Shown here one piece after another: positions 14,369-27,880 of a stretch of DNA of 64,000 bases. The notes under the pieces were generated by a model. That model ran no database searches. It was not told the origin of the DNA and was given only the letters and a program-made list of their open reading frames with translations. Every line of letters begins with the position of its first letter. Position 1 is the stretch's first letter. The DNA lies in contig WFMF01000551.1 of NCBI GenBank assembly GCA_011033025.1, positions 1 to 64,000 on the forward strand, given 5' to 3'. The translations under genes and the position numbers were made by a program. The DNA comes from Beroe forskalii. Its lineage: Eukaryota; Ctenophora; Nuda; Beroida; Beroidae.

Positions 14369-14605
14369 GTGTCGAGTTACTCTAATTACGTTCCGTTTTA
14401 CGGATCTGTCAACGGTCAAGCGTGTACGAACTCGGCACTAAAGGTGAAGTGTTTTAGACGAAAATGTGTCACCACGCGAGAATCTGACAAAAAGGTATCG
14501 TGTCGGACTACTGAATTGTTAATTGTTTTTGGGGAAAGTCTTGAAGAAAGTGAAAAAAGCGACGAATATCAACAGCCAGGAGTAGAGAGGAATTTTTTCA
14601 TCTGA
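14369..14605 (+). CDS. Possible terminal exon, unrecognised
   Basis: The frame is open from the TTTTAG acceptor-like site at 14363-14368 to TGA at 14603. It encodes a polar sequence rich in Ser, Cys and charged residues (CFRRKCVTTRESDKKVSC, FGESLEESEKSDEYQQ) with more GC-ending codons than its surroundings. AATAAA lies 34 bases after the stop (14639-14644). No domain is recognised, no upstream exon was identified, and the acceptor has little pyrimidine, so this remains weak. Confidence 0.25.
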   Translation: MSSYSNYVPFYGSVNGQACTNSALKVKCFRRKCVTTRESDKKVSCRTTELLIVFGESLEESEKSDEYQQPGVERNFFI

Positions 14606-16635
14606 GTCGAAACTGAAAATTTCGACCATATTTATTGCAATAAAATATCCGTTGTGATAATCGAGTCTAACACGCCTACACGTCTACATCAGGCCTTGCA
14701 GTACAATACTGTCAAAGAATATTTCATCTACCGCTAAAGGTTAGCGTCAATTTTTTCGTTTGATTGATAAGGTAATCAAATTATGGCAGTATGTTGCCTT
14801 TGTTTCACAACTTTGGACACTGGACTGTTGATGGAGATTCAGCGGTAGGCGTTAATTAGCGATGACAACTCCCAGTGTGTATTGACTGTCAAATGGAGAT
14901 CAGATGTTTTAAGAGTGTGTCAGATCCGAAGTCAAGCAATGATGGAATATTTCAATCGTTCTATTTTCCAATTAGGATGCAATTAGCAGATTATTACTAA
15001 ATGATTTGGCTAATTGATGGCACATTGTCACAACTCTACTTTTTGGAAAAACTAATGACACATGAATTATAAAATTTTGTGGAGTAAGAACAGTGGGAAA
15101 TCATGTGAGGCATCTTTGGAATGTTTAAATCATTTGACAAAGTTTCATTAACGTAGGTGATAATTGTAAGGCATTTATTAACCCTAGAAACTCGAACATC
15201 ACTCACCATCTAGAATGTTTCCTGTTCCAATGTTTCCACTATTCTTCAAGAATGACGATCTTTCCTCATTCTTTTGCTTCCTCAGTATCTTCACGAGAAA
15301 CTTCAAAAACTGCCCCATGAAAAGTTGACAAAATGCTTAAATTACTGACGACAGCAGACTGCAGTACTAAGTAGCAGCGAAGTCCCACAAATGAGTTAAA
15401 TTCGTACCAAAAAACAAAGATTGTTACTAATTTCCTGACATGAATGGGGAGAATGATGATTGATGCTGGGCCTCAGGGTTGTCTACCCGCTCACACATGT
15501 TCTGGACGGTAATGATCTCGACTGGAAGCCCTTTTCATTAAAACATAATGGGACCTCATGACCATCTTATTAAGGGAATACAGCTACCTTGAAGACAATG
15601 GTATCAGTCGCTATATATATATATGAATTCAGAATGGAGATTTATTAAGGGTAATGTTATGTTTCTGAGTTGGTTTCCAGTTAGTTCAGTGCTAGACGTG
15701 TTATGAGATGTTTCACAGTTCTCCTAATAGCATAATGGCTGGGTGTTTAGTCGACCTGACTCTCCCACAATGGTACATGACCTGTTGTTCAGTCTCTACC
15801 AGTAAGTTTTCCCTGAAGTACCAAAGCATTGTGGTGGAGAATGAGATATTATTGTCTATCTTTCTTCCCTACTCAGAATAGTCAAAGAACCTTCCACGGA
15901 ATACAAAAGTTTTCATGAATAACAATTAATGTTTGAATTATTCACGTCCATAAAGACCCCTTAATTCTTATATTCAAGAGGAACCGTCAAAGTGACACAG
16001 AAGTGACATATAACGTTGTGAGACAACAAGCTGACAAATCTCCAAAGAAGGTACTCAATTTTAAGTACCAATTTGATGATTCTATGGCCTCAACAAAGGA
16101 TGCACGGCCCCAAAAATTTAGCAGTATGTGCATTATAATTGTACACCTCTCTAACAAATAAACAATAAACATTGTCAATGATTGACCATTGACCAAGCTG
16201 TGTAATTTAGATATATCATATAGTAGTCTCACGACAAGTTTTGACCGATTTAAAGGGTAGTACTATGTGCGTAGAGTCGTGTTCTACACGCGTTTTTTAT
16301 ATCATGTGTCTGTTATGACTTACAACTTTAAATTTAAATCTATGTTGTATTTGATGTGCATATCTCCGAGGTTTTTGAGCAAACTTGATGAAACTTTCAG
16401 GATATTTAGAGCTGATATAAGCAACATCTCAGTGAAGTTTCGATTCATTTTTGAGCCCCAGAAGCGGAGCATGACCGAAAAGCCAATTATTAAGCGGTAG
16501 CTTTAAAACAAAACACCAGATTATTTGTCATAGCTACTCCAGGATTATATTGGTCATATCTTGCCCGTAATATCCTGAAAATTTGATCAAAATTGCTCAA
16601 AAACGGCTGGTTATGCGCTTTTTTGTTTTGTGTAA

Positions 16636-16859
16636 ACAAGCATTTTTATTACCATATAAGTGGTAATGTGTGCTTGTTGTGTACAGGGTGTGACTTGTGT
16701 ACTGTTCGACTACTATAGTACTTTCAAACTCACTGCAGAAATATGATTTAGAGCACTCGGCTCTGGGTTTCGCCTCGCACTCTAAATCATTTAAATGTCT
16801 CCAGCTTCGCTGTCGACATTTAAATATTATATAGAGCCCTGCTCGCGCAGGGCTCTATA
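16636..16859. repeat. Cluster of four adjacent stem-loops
   Basis: Stem-loops follow each other: about 16636-16679 (ACAAGCA/TGCTTGT around TTACCA/TGGTAA), 16745-16788 (GATTTAGAG/CTCTAAATC with the inner pair GCACTCGG...CGCAC), 16789-16825 (ATTTAAATGTC/GACATTTAAAT) and 16830-16859 (TATAGAGCCCTGC/GCAGGGCTCTATA, 13-bp perfect arms). No coding frame is present. The second stem-loop resembles the GCACGAGGAG...CCGAGTGC hairpins at 10,466-10,563. Confidence 0.75.
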
Positions 16860-17022
16860 TTGTCTGCGTGTTCGTCTTACGCCTCTAAAGTACATATAGT
16901 GTGAGATTAACAGAGAGACACCAGATGTTTGAGAGATTGACTATCATGGGTGACTGGTGACATACGATACATTGTATATTTGCGCGCAAGATAAATGGTC
17001 GGTTGAATTGTGATATGACGAT

Positions 17023-17064
17023 TGACGTCATTATCATAGCTTAAAGTGGTAGGTTGGTGACGTT
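17023..17064 (+). repeat. TGACGTCA-core dispersed repeat, copy 4
   Basis: TGACGTCATTATCATAGCTT, AAAGTGGTAGGTTGGTGACG, TT: one of the most complete copies, with the TGACG blocks at both ends. Confidence 0.8.
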
Positions 17065-18387
17065 AAAAATCCGCTTATTTTAATATTCGTCCACTGGGTT
17101 TAATATTATCATGAACCACGATTATCAGACCCCTCACACGCCACCACATCTTGATACAATGCGAGTTGTGCATTGACTAGTGATGGATCATTTCCAGCAT
17201 TTGCCATTATAATCTTCCAACGTATGTCACCACGTGAGCTAGAGATGCGATGGGTTACTAGGTTAACTACGCTTTCAAATACCGATTATCCACATTAATT
17301 CTCAATCTTGAAAATAGCTTTAGACCTGCAGCTATTCTAAATCTCACCTCACTCAATGTTAATTCTGAGAAAAAGAAAAAAACGTAAGAAAATATAATTT
17401 TCTTCAGAAATTATTTAGATCCTCATTTATTAATCCGATGCCATCTTTAATCGCTCCTATTCTCCTATCGTTTGAAAATAAACTAATGAAATACGATGGT
17501 CTACTTCCATCATATTTAGGGTGGGAAGTGAACCATGAATTAGATTATGAAGGTCTACTTCAGGTCAGGAATCCAGACCCATTTCTACTGGTTCTGGCAG
17601 TACCGACTATTATTAGAATAAAAACCACTGACCATATATCCCTTATTCCATCCTTCAGCGATGGCTTCACCATACTCATTCACCTACATTCAACATAAAC
17701 GCAAACATTTAATACTCTCTTTACCAGGTAGTATAACACATCAAAATCTTAGATCACGGATACTCAAGTTTAGTTTAGATGGTTTTCAGGTCATCACAAA
17801 GACGTCTGGAGCCTTACGTTTTAAATGCAATCTGCGAAGAATAATTGAGTTCTTTGAATTGAAGAACCGTGTTAAAACAAATTTAATCAGACCAAAATGA
17901 TGTGTCAGCAAAACCAAAATAAGGATGATTTGTTTTCGTTTTTCCGGACTACATGAAACTGTTTGCGATAACTGGCATAACAAAAAAATACTTTTTCCTG
18001 TTGTCGCAAGAGGAAAAACCAGTGAAAAGTGGTTGGTACCCAACAAGTAAATATGAATAGTGGTACTAACACAGCAACTCTAGAAACTTACTATTGGTGC
18101 TATATTCTAAAACAAAACGCACAAAGCAAGTTCAAATATAACATTTGCACATCACTCGGCGGGAAGCTAATGCAATGGAGCTAGAACATTTCCTGACCTG
18201 TCATTGGCTGGGAAGCAACTCACTGAAACAAGGAATGGAAAATGGTAAGGAATGGGATTTAGAAATGGGAAATATACTGAAATACACCACTTGTCTCACT
18301 CTAACCTTACTCTACATTTATATACTAGAGCCTTGGAGATCATTGAGCTTTGAAACTATATAAACCTGGGTTGTAAGTAGGATATTC

Positions 18388-18430
18388 ACTGGAACAAATG
18401 AACTATAATCTATCGTTCATTTGTTCCAGT
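18388..18430. repeat. Perfect 16-bp-stem hairpin
   Basis: ACTGGAACAAATGAAC (18388-18403) and its exact reverse complement (18415-18430) flank an 11-base loop. Confidence 0.9.
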
Positions 18431-18610
18431 TTATGTTAAAAGACAATGCTATGCAGGCAGCAGCAATTCCACTCCCAGTTAGCCAGTAGAAGTAGACTTG
18501 TGCAGATTTGGAGAAGACAATGCAACTTCTAGATTCGGAAATTTGAAGGTAGTAAGTTAGTATTTAAAATTGTTAGATTTCTATGCACCCTAAATATAAT
18601 AGGTCAGTTC

Positions 18611-18652
18611 AACATCAACAAGTTACCACTTTGAGCTATGATGATGACGTCA
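18611..18652 (-). repeat. TGACGTCA-core dispersed repeat, copy 5
   Basis: AACATCAACAAGTTACCACT, TTGAGCTATGATGATGACGT, CA. It is followed by ACAACCACCTAC, the shared flank seen at copies 3 and 9. Confidence 0.75.
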
Positions 18653-18784
18653 TCACAACCACCTACATATCTTTGGGGAGCGTATTATCTACTCTCTACC
18701 AGGTCACGTTAGTACCACCACCAGTTCACCCCATGATGCGTGATACACTGCCTCCCAAACACAAAGATCGTATCCGTCCCTCCT

Positions 18785-18849
18785 ATTGGTTAAGCACTCA
18801 TTTCCTACTTTCTCATTGGTCAAGTACTTGTTTCCTGCAATCCCATTGG
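18785..18849. promoter_or_regulatory. Three ATTGG (inverted CCAAT) boxes at 30-bp spacing
   Basis: ATTGG starts at 18785, 18815 and 18845 within a loosely repeated 30-bp phrase (ATTGGTTAAGCACTCATTTCC, ATTGGTCAAGTACTTGTTTCC, ATTGGTGGTTGAGGCAC). Multiple CCAAT boxes about three helical turns apart are typical of NF-Y-driven promoters. I see no gene start nearby, so this could be simple tandem duplication. Confidence 0.35.
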
Positions 18850-18936
18850 TGGTTGAGGCACAGGTTGGTATTTGGAGGAATAACGTGCTCTGTAGAGTAT
18901 ATCCTAGTGAAACATTGGCGGTTTAACGGCCAAAAT

Positions 18937-18966
18937 TTACCATTTTAAACCCTGATAATGACGTTA
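18937..18966 (-). repeat. TGACGTCA-core dispersed repeat, copy 6 (partial)
   Basis: TTACCATTTTAAACCCTGAT then AATGACGTTA. It lies about 0.3 kb from copy 5 in the same orientation. Confidence 0.6.
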
Positions 18967-21913
18967 TTTTCACAACCCACTGATTCCACATGAGCTCTGA
19001 TTTGAAACAAATGGTTAGTATCTGTATTTTAGTAACGGGCTACCTCAGGACATGAGCAATAGAGCACACATTTCCACAGAATCATTATGTCCTGGGGTTC
19101 AGGCTGCGTTCATCCAACCTCAGAAAAAACTACCACGATTTTTCGAGTACGACCACCGTATAGGTACCACCAGGCTACAATCAATTAAACTATTAAAGAA
19201 TTAAATATCTAGGGCAAAAACAAAAACATCCGGCCAAGTTCTAGACTCTAGTAAAGATGAATCTATTTACGACAGTAGATATGCACTCGATGATCCTTCC
19301 GATGATGGACGCTGGATTTATGGATCCTTAGAGATGGAACAAGTGGATTAGCCTGGTAAATAATCACGATATCATTAAGAACTGTGCACAGGATCTACCT
19401 AGGCTCGGAAGTAATTACTCTCGATGATAATATCATAAATCACGGAACTCTGACGGAACACGATACAGATCTCTTATCTCTACTATAATATACTGCAAAG
19501 CTCCCCAGCATGATAAGAGCAAATGGAATTCGAATAAAATAAAGCTAATATATGGAGAAAATCGTTGTAGAGACGAGCTAAATATAAATTAGCTGACGAA
19601 TTAATTAAAGCCAGATATTATGCAGAATTAAAGCATATATAATACGTATTGTACGCAAGGACGACGGATGGATCGTCATGACGTTGGCTTGTGGTTTTAG
19701 ATTTTAATAAATTCAAGCTCTAACAGGGAATATCTCGTGAAGATTGCAAAATTTAAACATCCTTAACTAGGCTTAGAATTTAAGAATTTACAATCATATA
19801 ATATAGATTTAAGAATAGAATTCTATTTATGTCGCAGAGCTTGTCGGAGATCGGAATTCCGAATACCAACCATATTCCACAAAACTCAAATAGCTACTAA
19901 ATGTGATAAAATTAAAATATTCTCACACATAATTTAAACGATTGATACAGTGTGTGATAGGTACTTTGACCACTTTATTAACGCTAAGTAGAGTCTATAC
20001 GAGCAGCTCAATATGTGCAAGTTACAATATGTGAAGGGTGACATACTCTCTAATAGACTGATAATAATGCACTGCAAACCGAACTACAAAGCAGAAACGA
20101 GGGCTGGCGGAACCCCTCAAAAGTTCAAAGACACTTCGTCTTGTTCATGGTCTACTGAGCTGCCAGCGTTCACCAAGAAGCCATTTTAGTGTCATAATTA
20201 TACGTAACTATTTATCACACCCGATCATTTAAAACTTGAGTGCATTCAACCGATTTTAAAGTACCCAATTAAGGTTGACAGAAGAGGCAGCTAATTGTAT
20301 GAGAAAGAGGAGGTATGTATGAAACAGGGGGCGATTGTGGGACCACGTGCCTCTTGGCACACAGCAATCAGTTACAATCAACGATCACATGCTCACATAT
20401 CAATCAGTAACAAATCAACATCTTACAAAAATTACCAAGCTAACAATTAAACAACTATAATGCTTACACATAGTATGCAAATTAGACTACAATTTGAAAA
20501 CCTTCATTCACAATTTGAATGGTAACCAAGGAAACACCAAAGTCCCCCAATGATCTCTCTCGAGAGTCTGTAAGTTCCAGGACTCGTATATTATCATGTG
20601 TGATATATACATTGGAAGAGAAGGTGATGTGCGAGAGTAGAAGGAAAGAGAACCATGTTAAATGCTTGCTCGCTAAGGAGGAGGAGGAGGAGGCAAGTCA
20701 AGAGTCCACTACTTGACCCCCACAAATGGAGTTCGGAACAGATGCTCAGGTACTCGAGTCAGACAGGAGTACAGCAGCTATTTACCTGGGCTGGGAATAT
20801 ACCTGCCTTCCAGTTACATACGCAGTAAACTTGGTCAATGACCAAGGCAGAATACTGTCGGGATACTTAGTTAATCCGCCGGACAAATCGTGCTGTGATG
20901 AATAATCCGAAATTATATCCACCAACAGAGCAACAGCCGACCATTCAGCAGTCGGCATTCAAAGAATTTGAAACTAAATAATATTCTAATCATGTATTTA
21001 AAATTTTGGAACGTGACTTAAAATATAGCAGATACTGAATTTTTGTGTCTGTCTTGAAATTTCTCAAATATCGCAAATGGAACTTAAGCTTCACATCGCA
21101 AAATGACAGATATATCTTTATCTCTTTTAATTGGCAGACACAGTCTCCCTATTGATATCCTTTACGGACAGACTGCGAGGACGCAAAGTGTAGACAGGAG
21201 TTTGTACAAGCAATAAAAAACGTTTTGTGTTATAACGTCTATCATTTATTAAACTCTAAATGAGTTTTTCACGCAAGCTCTGGCAAATACACACACAATA
21301 GACCTGATCCCCTCGCTACTGCAAGCATTTGTTGTGTGCGCAGGAGTCAGGACTAAAGAATATAAACGCGCATATATAATATACCGCTTTGTAAAAAAGA
21401 AAAATATAATATTATGTGAATACAGAGCTGTTATTATCATATGAAATACATCTTATATTCGATTATAAGTCGTATTTGAACGTAGCATAATGATTTAAAC
21501 GAAGTTTAAAACGCATCTGTTGACTGAGATCAATGAAACGTTAGCGAAATATCCTTCTAACAAGTGCTATTCTCGGAAAGTGTAGTACGGATTAATGATT
21601 TGAAAAATCAGAAAGTTTAAAACGCATCTATTCGAATAAACGATCACCGGGCAGCGAACCCGTGGTCAGAGGTTTTTGCGCTGAAAAATTGCAAACCGCG
21701 ACGTTATGCACCGAGCGCGAAAATATCCTTCCGAGGCCGAAGGCCGAGGTTTTAATGGAAGGTTTCAAAACCGAATTATGCAACGACACATGTCTTGTAG
21801 GTATATATTTCAATTTGTGTAACGAATTATATGGGAATATGTAGTGTTATTGGCTTGTCTAGTATTTGAGCTTATTGTAATAAGAGCAGCTACTGAATCC
21901 CCGTGAAATCAAA

Positions 21914-21968
21914 CCCCAGTGTTCATTTTACACTATAGTAAGGTCACGTTTTGAAGAACACTGGGGAG
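21914..21968. repeat. Inverted repeat CCCCAGTGTTC ... GAACACTGGGG
   Basis: Eleven-base perfect arms enclose a 33-bp interior. Directly after it, GTAGTTCCACTTTTTA is duplicated (about 22000 and 22018) and followed by its inverse AAAAGTGGAACT. It may be a small element footprint. Confidence 0.55.
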
Positions 21969-24900
21969 CAATGCCAAAATGGTTTTATTATCAACTGTAG
22001 TTCCACTTTTTAGCACTGTAGTTCCACTTTTTAAAAGTGGAACTGTTTTAGCGTGCATATTTAAAGGAGCACTGTTCAAATGATAATGAGTTCATGGATA
22101 GGGAGTTCGAATGAACCGAGTTCAGAAGCAACACCGAGTCAGATAAACGTTGAGTGACGTGCAAATGAAATTGGGATAAATGACTGTATCTAATTATTGA
22201 TTTAAGAAGAGTATATGCAATATGATATAATATGTAGAGAAAGAGAGGGAGGGTAAGGTCGGTGCTCCAATTAACAGGTGTTGAAGGACTCATGCTGAAA
22301 GGTAACTGGCACGTTTAGGGTGCACATTAGGATACAATAATCGGCCGTCAGCTGGCCAGTCACACGTTAGATGATCGGAGGTCAACTTATGATACATCAT
22401 GATTCGGACGGTTGCTGGAGATGATGGATCAAGAAGAGGAGAAGAAGGTGACTGGAAATAGACAGGAAATAGACAGATAGGAGAGGAGAGAATAGTCGGA
22501 GATCAACGAAAGTGGGGGCAGCAAATAGAGGACAAATATTATAATCGAGGCGCTAAATTTATGCAAGTAGATGGTACTTAGTTTGTCCGAGGCGGGAGCA
22601 AATATTGAATGCATAACAATAAGATAATTTGACCAGCAAGTTATATCAAAGAGATAATATCACGGGAGGGGAGAAGAGGAGCAAGCACTTCATACTTTTA
22701 AAGAACATTGCAATATCTTACAATATCTCTGACGTAGGTCTTAGGCCACACACACATGGTTAGAAGATCTCGTATTAATTTAATAACGTAATGAGATAAG
22801 TTGTTTTAAGTTAATGGAGCAAATCGGTACCACCTTCAGCCCCTACACCGTAATTTGGAAGCGAGCACGCGCTGTTGATCATGTGAGATAATCTGCAGTG
22901 AAGTGGAGAGAAATCTGAAACGCCTTACGTGGGCCTAATATATTAATTCATGGTAATTGATGTTTAAATACGCTGCCAAATATTTAAAATTTTGATAATA
23001 TAATGAACCCGAACATTGTCATTAACGATATTTTCCCGTTAAAAACCATCACCTCAAAACCAAAGGAACTCAAAACACAGTAAAAGACTTATTATCGAGA
23101 ACTAAGAAATTTAGAAATGGGCTCACTGCGCAGCTTCGTATCTTATCAGTTACACACATATTCGACACTGTCGGAATCTAGCTGCAGCTAGCTGTCGCCA
23201 TGATATCGTTCAAAGTACGCCCTGATAAAACCCCAGGTTGAAACTTCTGATAAAACCCCTCTGAAGTGTCAGGCAGAATGTTGCTTGTGTCAGACCGTGA
23301 CAGTGTATGTTGCATGAAGTTTCCAAGATGTACTAGGTGACTGCCACTGTTTGATATGTTTTACTGATAAGAAATCACATTATGACGTATTTACTTATTT
23401 AGAACTTAATAATGATATATCACAAAATTTCATGAAAATATGCATTAAGTAATTTTGCACAAACAAATAATAGCCATATTTGTAAAAATTGCAACAAAGC
23501 AAAATTTCGAGGTAGGGCCCGGCAAATGTAACAAAACTGATTCTAGTCGATGAACATGAATTTAAATTTAATGAAGCACGTTATTATAATGCCAATAAAT
23601 ATTTTTAAATTTGTAACAAATATTAAGTTACTGGGATGCTTTAACAGTTTTACATATGATAATGATAATTATGCGACATTTTGATAATTAATGAGATTAT
23701 CGGTCAAAATGTCTAGGCCGTACAAGTCTTTGCAATGAATTCTGCCGACAACGCATGAATACAGAACAACGAACGTAAACCGACCCCAACTTTAAAGGTA
23801 ATATTCTACAATTCCGACAAAAAACGCAGCTTGAACAACATACTAACATACGGCACAAATTCAACACCGTTCTCCTTGATTTATACATATAAAATCAAAG
23901 CTTTTCATAAAACGTCGACCAGAAAGTAGCAGCAAATTACCTAATTAGTAGTGTTATTATGTCATAGGTAGACAGGTAGAACGTGTGGGTGACATGGTTT
24001 ATGTGCTATGGCTGCTGTATGGAGAGAGAGGCGTCAGTGCTGGGCTGGTTAATGAGCGTGTCGCGTGGTATAGGTAATGAGTTAAGTATTTAATGATCAG
24101 ATCTTATGTTAATCGGAGGGTGGGAATAGGGAATCAGGATTTACCAAGGTCACAAAACACTTAAATTGTTAGAATCAATCGTGTTTCACATGAACTGAAG
24201 CAGTGAACTGTGAAGCAAACCAAACATTCCTAAATTCGATGGAAGGAATTGGGAAAGGAACTGTACATTGGGCAAGTACAATTGGTGACTTCTGCCTGGC
24301 TGAGGAATCAAACCAAGCCTCACAACATAGAAGGTATGTAATCGTGTTTCATCAGAACGGCAGTTCAAGGCTAGGTACCTGTGTTACTACCAGCAAAGCA
24401 TGCAGAGTTCTAAGGAAAACCGGCAGCTCTATTTCAATCATCTGAATGACGGATCAACCACTTGTAGGTACCACCAAATATTTAATAGCTACCGGCTGTT
24501 ATATCGGAATGGTACCTCTTCTTGTCAACAAGGCTCCAGCTCGTCAGCATATCGATAAGAAGAGATTATGAAATTGACCGAGTGTGGTGCTACGGTGTCG
24601 AAGAGTTGCCGTTTGAAAGATCAAAGGCGTGCCTGCAGTTTTTGTTTTTTGAAAGGACTAGTACGGTTCATTAGCCTGCATTGCATGCACTATTTAATGG
24701 AAATTGGTACTATGACGTTATCTGATGACAGGGTCATTTGCTATCGGCAAGAGGTGCAGACAGTAGAATTAATAGCATATTCCACAGAAATATGTCTTAA
24801 CGCACTGGATTATAATTACTCGAGCTATATAATCGAGCTATCACTCCGGTGCCTACAGATGAGTAGATAGGACTACTGTCTGCTGTCTACAGATGAGTGA

Positions 24901-25248
24901 TGGGGCTGCAGTCAACCGATCAAAAGTGAGGGATGATTCTATGATGAACGTCATGATTGACATTATTTATTGTTATCCTCATCAGATTCAAACCTTATTC
25001 AACTCGTATCTCGATCCCAATATATCAACCAAATATTCCACACATTCCTATTCCAACTTTGGGGAACGTGCCAAATACTGCTGTAGAGTTTTTACACTTA
25101 ATAATATCCCCATTAGCGAATTGACGTGTGTAATAAGATAACCACTGAAATTAACATCAAAACACGGTACATAATATCTTCCTGTCAAAGGTACATGACA
25201 GTTCGTACGCATTACCTTGTATTATTATAGCTGATGTCGTAAAAATTT

Positions 25249-25307
25249 ACATGAATTTACATGAATTTACATGAATTTATATAAAATTTACATGAATTTG
25301 TGTCAGT
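25249..25307. repeat. 12-bp tandem repeat TACATGAATTTA
   Basis: Four consecutive CATGAATTTACA-type units with one TATATAAAATTTA interruption. No frame of note. Confidence 0.8.
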
Positions 25308-25446
25308 GTCACGTTGTTTTTAGCGGCACCCAACATGTGATTATAGTATATCTCTCTCAAATATGCGAGTGTAAAGCAGCAACACCAGATGTTCTACCAG
25401 GTACACTGATAATATGCGGATTATTGCAAAGGAAGGCAGCTCTGAA

Positions 25447-25488
25447 TGACGTCATTATCATGGTTAAGAGTGGTTAGTTAACAGCGTC
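25447..25488 (+). repeat. TGACGTCA-core dispersed repeat, copy 7
   Basis: TGACGTCATTATCATGGTTA, AGAGTGGTTAGTTAACAGCG, TC. The first 18 bases equal the consensus. Confidence 0.75.
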
Positions 25489-26382
25489 AGATTATTTGGA
25501 AAACGGTTTTCGTGCGCGGCGTAAGAGCTATAATGGAGCTGAGATGGATTTAACTAGATAATTTACTGACTCTCGGGAGTTCTGAAATATTTTATAGTCA
25601 ATAGATTTTAATCCTAAATTATTTGAATGATTTAAGCTATCAGAACTACAAAACCTATTATACGAACCTATGCTATAAAATAAAGACATTAATTTTCATA
25701 GAGAATATTTTTATAAATTGAATTACGTAATGAATTGAGATTTTAATTTTATATGATTTAATGCTTCAGAAGGCACTTAATGCTTTTATGCAGTCCTAGC
25801 CATTATTAAAATGCGAATTCCAGCAGAAACTTTATAAATAACTCCACAAATTCGTTCTGAAACTCTGTGACGAATCAAATTAGAACTTATTTTACGATAG
25901 TAGGTTATGGAAATTCAGGGCATGTTCATGGACTAATTAGGTTCTAAAAATAGTTTCAGGTTTTAAGGCAGGGACTTCGAAATGAAATTAATTCTAAGTA
26001 GATTATAATCTGTGGAAACTCTGATGCCGTTGCATGCACTCTTGCAGAACGTTAAAAGGTTGAATGGGCAACCGATAATAACAACAACAGCAATGATAAT
26101 TTTAACTGAAACATTTTAACAACCATTCTAACTGACTTGCAATTAATCTGATAACGCGAACAGAGTTCCGATCAATTTCAGGGATTATTAATCATCGATC
26201 ATTTGGTGGGACATTTTGAACGAACGCCTAAGAAATGACCTAACGGCCGAATTACGGACCATGAAATTTGAATTAGAAATGACGTCACATACATTCTAAC
26301 TTCATTATACCCTTCACGCCCTATTGGGAGGATTGAAACACTTAAAACATATACCTTGAGAATCAGACGATCTGGCAGCACT

Positions 26383-26414
26383 AGTTACCACTCTAAAGCA
26401 TGATAATTACATCA
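26383..26414 (-). repeat. TGACGTCA-core dispersed repeat, copy 8 (diverged)
   Basis: AGTTACCACTCTAAAGCATG then ATAATTACATCA. It is followed by TCCTACTATCT, the outer flank shared with copy 14. Confidence 0.55.
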
Positions 26415-27475
26415 CTCCCAAATTCCTACTATCTGAACATGACCTAGGAACCTATAGATAGGAGGGGGGAACATTATTACAGTAGCCACAATGGCTAGAG
26501 AACGTGAGATCACTACACGTTAGGAGGTCAATTAACAACCATCAACTCTTCTCGATATCATGCACTCTCCTGCAAGTGGTAGAGAAGCAAGAAGGAACAT
26601 ATGCGTATCTGCTATCTCCAAATTTTTGGCTATCGGAATTTGTACTTGCTAAGCAGGCATGGGAGTTGGGACTATCTACATCCTGTGGAACATTGACATC
26701 TTAAGATCTAAATTCTAATAACTGATTGCTGTTCAACGCTCGTATCTCCTCAAATTCATGAATTTGTGACTGGTGAATCTACTAAATGGGATGATTTTAT
26801 GAATCCAAATCATATCGTGCCACAGAACTACCAGTCAATGTACGGTGGAACCATGGACAACCCTACACAAGCTGAAACGCTGCAGAACAATGACAGCTAC
26901 TCCCTCCTACTTCACTCTTCGTTGGGTATGGATCTCGGTGTATTTATGTGCGTGTGGGAAGCAATGTTCCAGCTTGTACCAGTCTATCTCCGATAAAGAC
27001 AAGCTGATTAGTGTCATCCCATTGCATGTGTAGAATGTACTCTTTCTCGGTTCAGTGATCCACTGATCCAGCTATATCATATGATAATCCTATACATCTA
27101 CTGCTAACGACCTCGACATGATACCATAGTGTGAACTATACATCTCCCGATCATTCGTCTCTTCTTTCTCTCTCTCAACCTGTCAAATCCTCCTCCCCAT
27201 CTCCCTCGTCTGGGAATGCCAAGGTGTATTTCACAAGCAAGGCTCAGAGATGAGGGTAGCAGGGATACGCTTTGTGATCGGCAGGTGCTTAGTCAGCGGT
27301 CATTGCACTGAATCAATGAGTCTGTGTGGGTTTACACCCGAATATTTTAAGATTTTACACACGGATTACACTTGAAAGATACCAGCGATCAGGTTAATGA
27401 CATTACCGGTGAAGGCGGTACGATGGCGGACATGTTTTCAGATGTATCGCATCCCTAAATGGAACAATTATAGAA

Positions 27476-27522
27476 CAGTAAATTTCGCTCAATATCCAGT
27501 GGATATTGAGAGAAATTTACTG
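27476..27522. repeat. 47-bp near-perfect palindrome
   Basis: CAGTAAATTTCGCTCAATAT-CCA pairs with its inverse around the single central base 27499, with one mismatch in 23 pairs. A snap-back structure of this kind without a loop is rare in random sequence. Confidence 0.9.
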
Positions 27523-27837
27523 GGCTATAATTGCGCTATTTTGGATATTATCCAGACCCAGAGCCCTTTGCAGACGAAAAAACAATTCTAAAGGACAGCG
27601 ATACATTCAAACATCTAAACAAGTTGCCCCTCGTATCAATAACAAGGATAGAACTATGAACCACCTAATGTAAAATTAATGCGATGCGATTATGAGAGAG
27701 TGAGCTATTTATACGCCGGAATCACTCCTGGTTTTGTCCAGTAGAGCATGATCATTGCATTGCAATTACTCCGCCATATAATAAGGGACATTACAATGGT
27801 GGTATATAACAAGGAACAGGGATTCCCTTGCGATTCT

Positions 27838-27880
27838 GCATCAACAACTCATCATTTTGAGCTATGATAATGAAGTAATC
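27838..27880 (-). repeat. TGACGTCA-core dispersed repeat, copy 9
   Basis: GCATCAACAACTCATCATTT, TGAGCTATGATAATGAAGTA, ATC. It is followed by TTAACCACCTATTAATC, the shared outer flank. Confidence 0.65.

Larger units (their letters stand above)
10992..16635. other. No confident gene
   Basis: It contains one dispersed-repeat copy (11314), a CATA microsatellite (about 12799-12820), a GTCACGTGAC-like site (13009) and the weak terminal-exon candidate at 14369. From 16,260 to 16,620 the text resembles old interspersed-repeat sequence (phrases such as ATATCTCCGAGGTTTTTGAG) but has no ends I can define. Confidence 0.5.

Noticed and set aside
26730-26940. Plus frame reading EFVTGESTKWDDFMNP and MDNPTQAETLQNNDSYSLLL
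   Set aside because: The composition is protein-like, but there is no acceptor upstream, only a weak donor, and no recognisable family.
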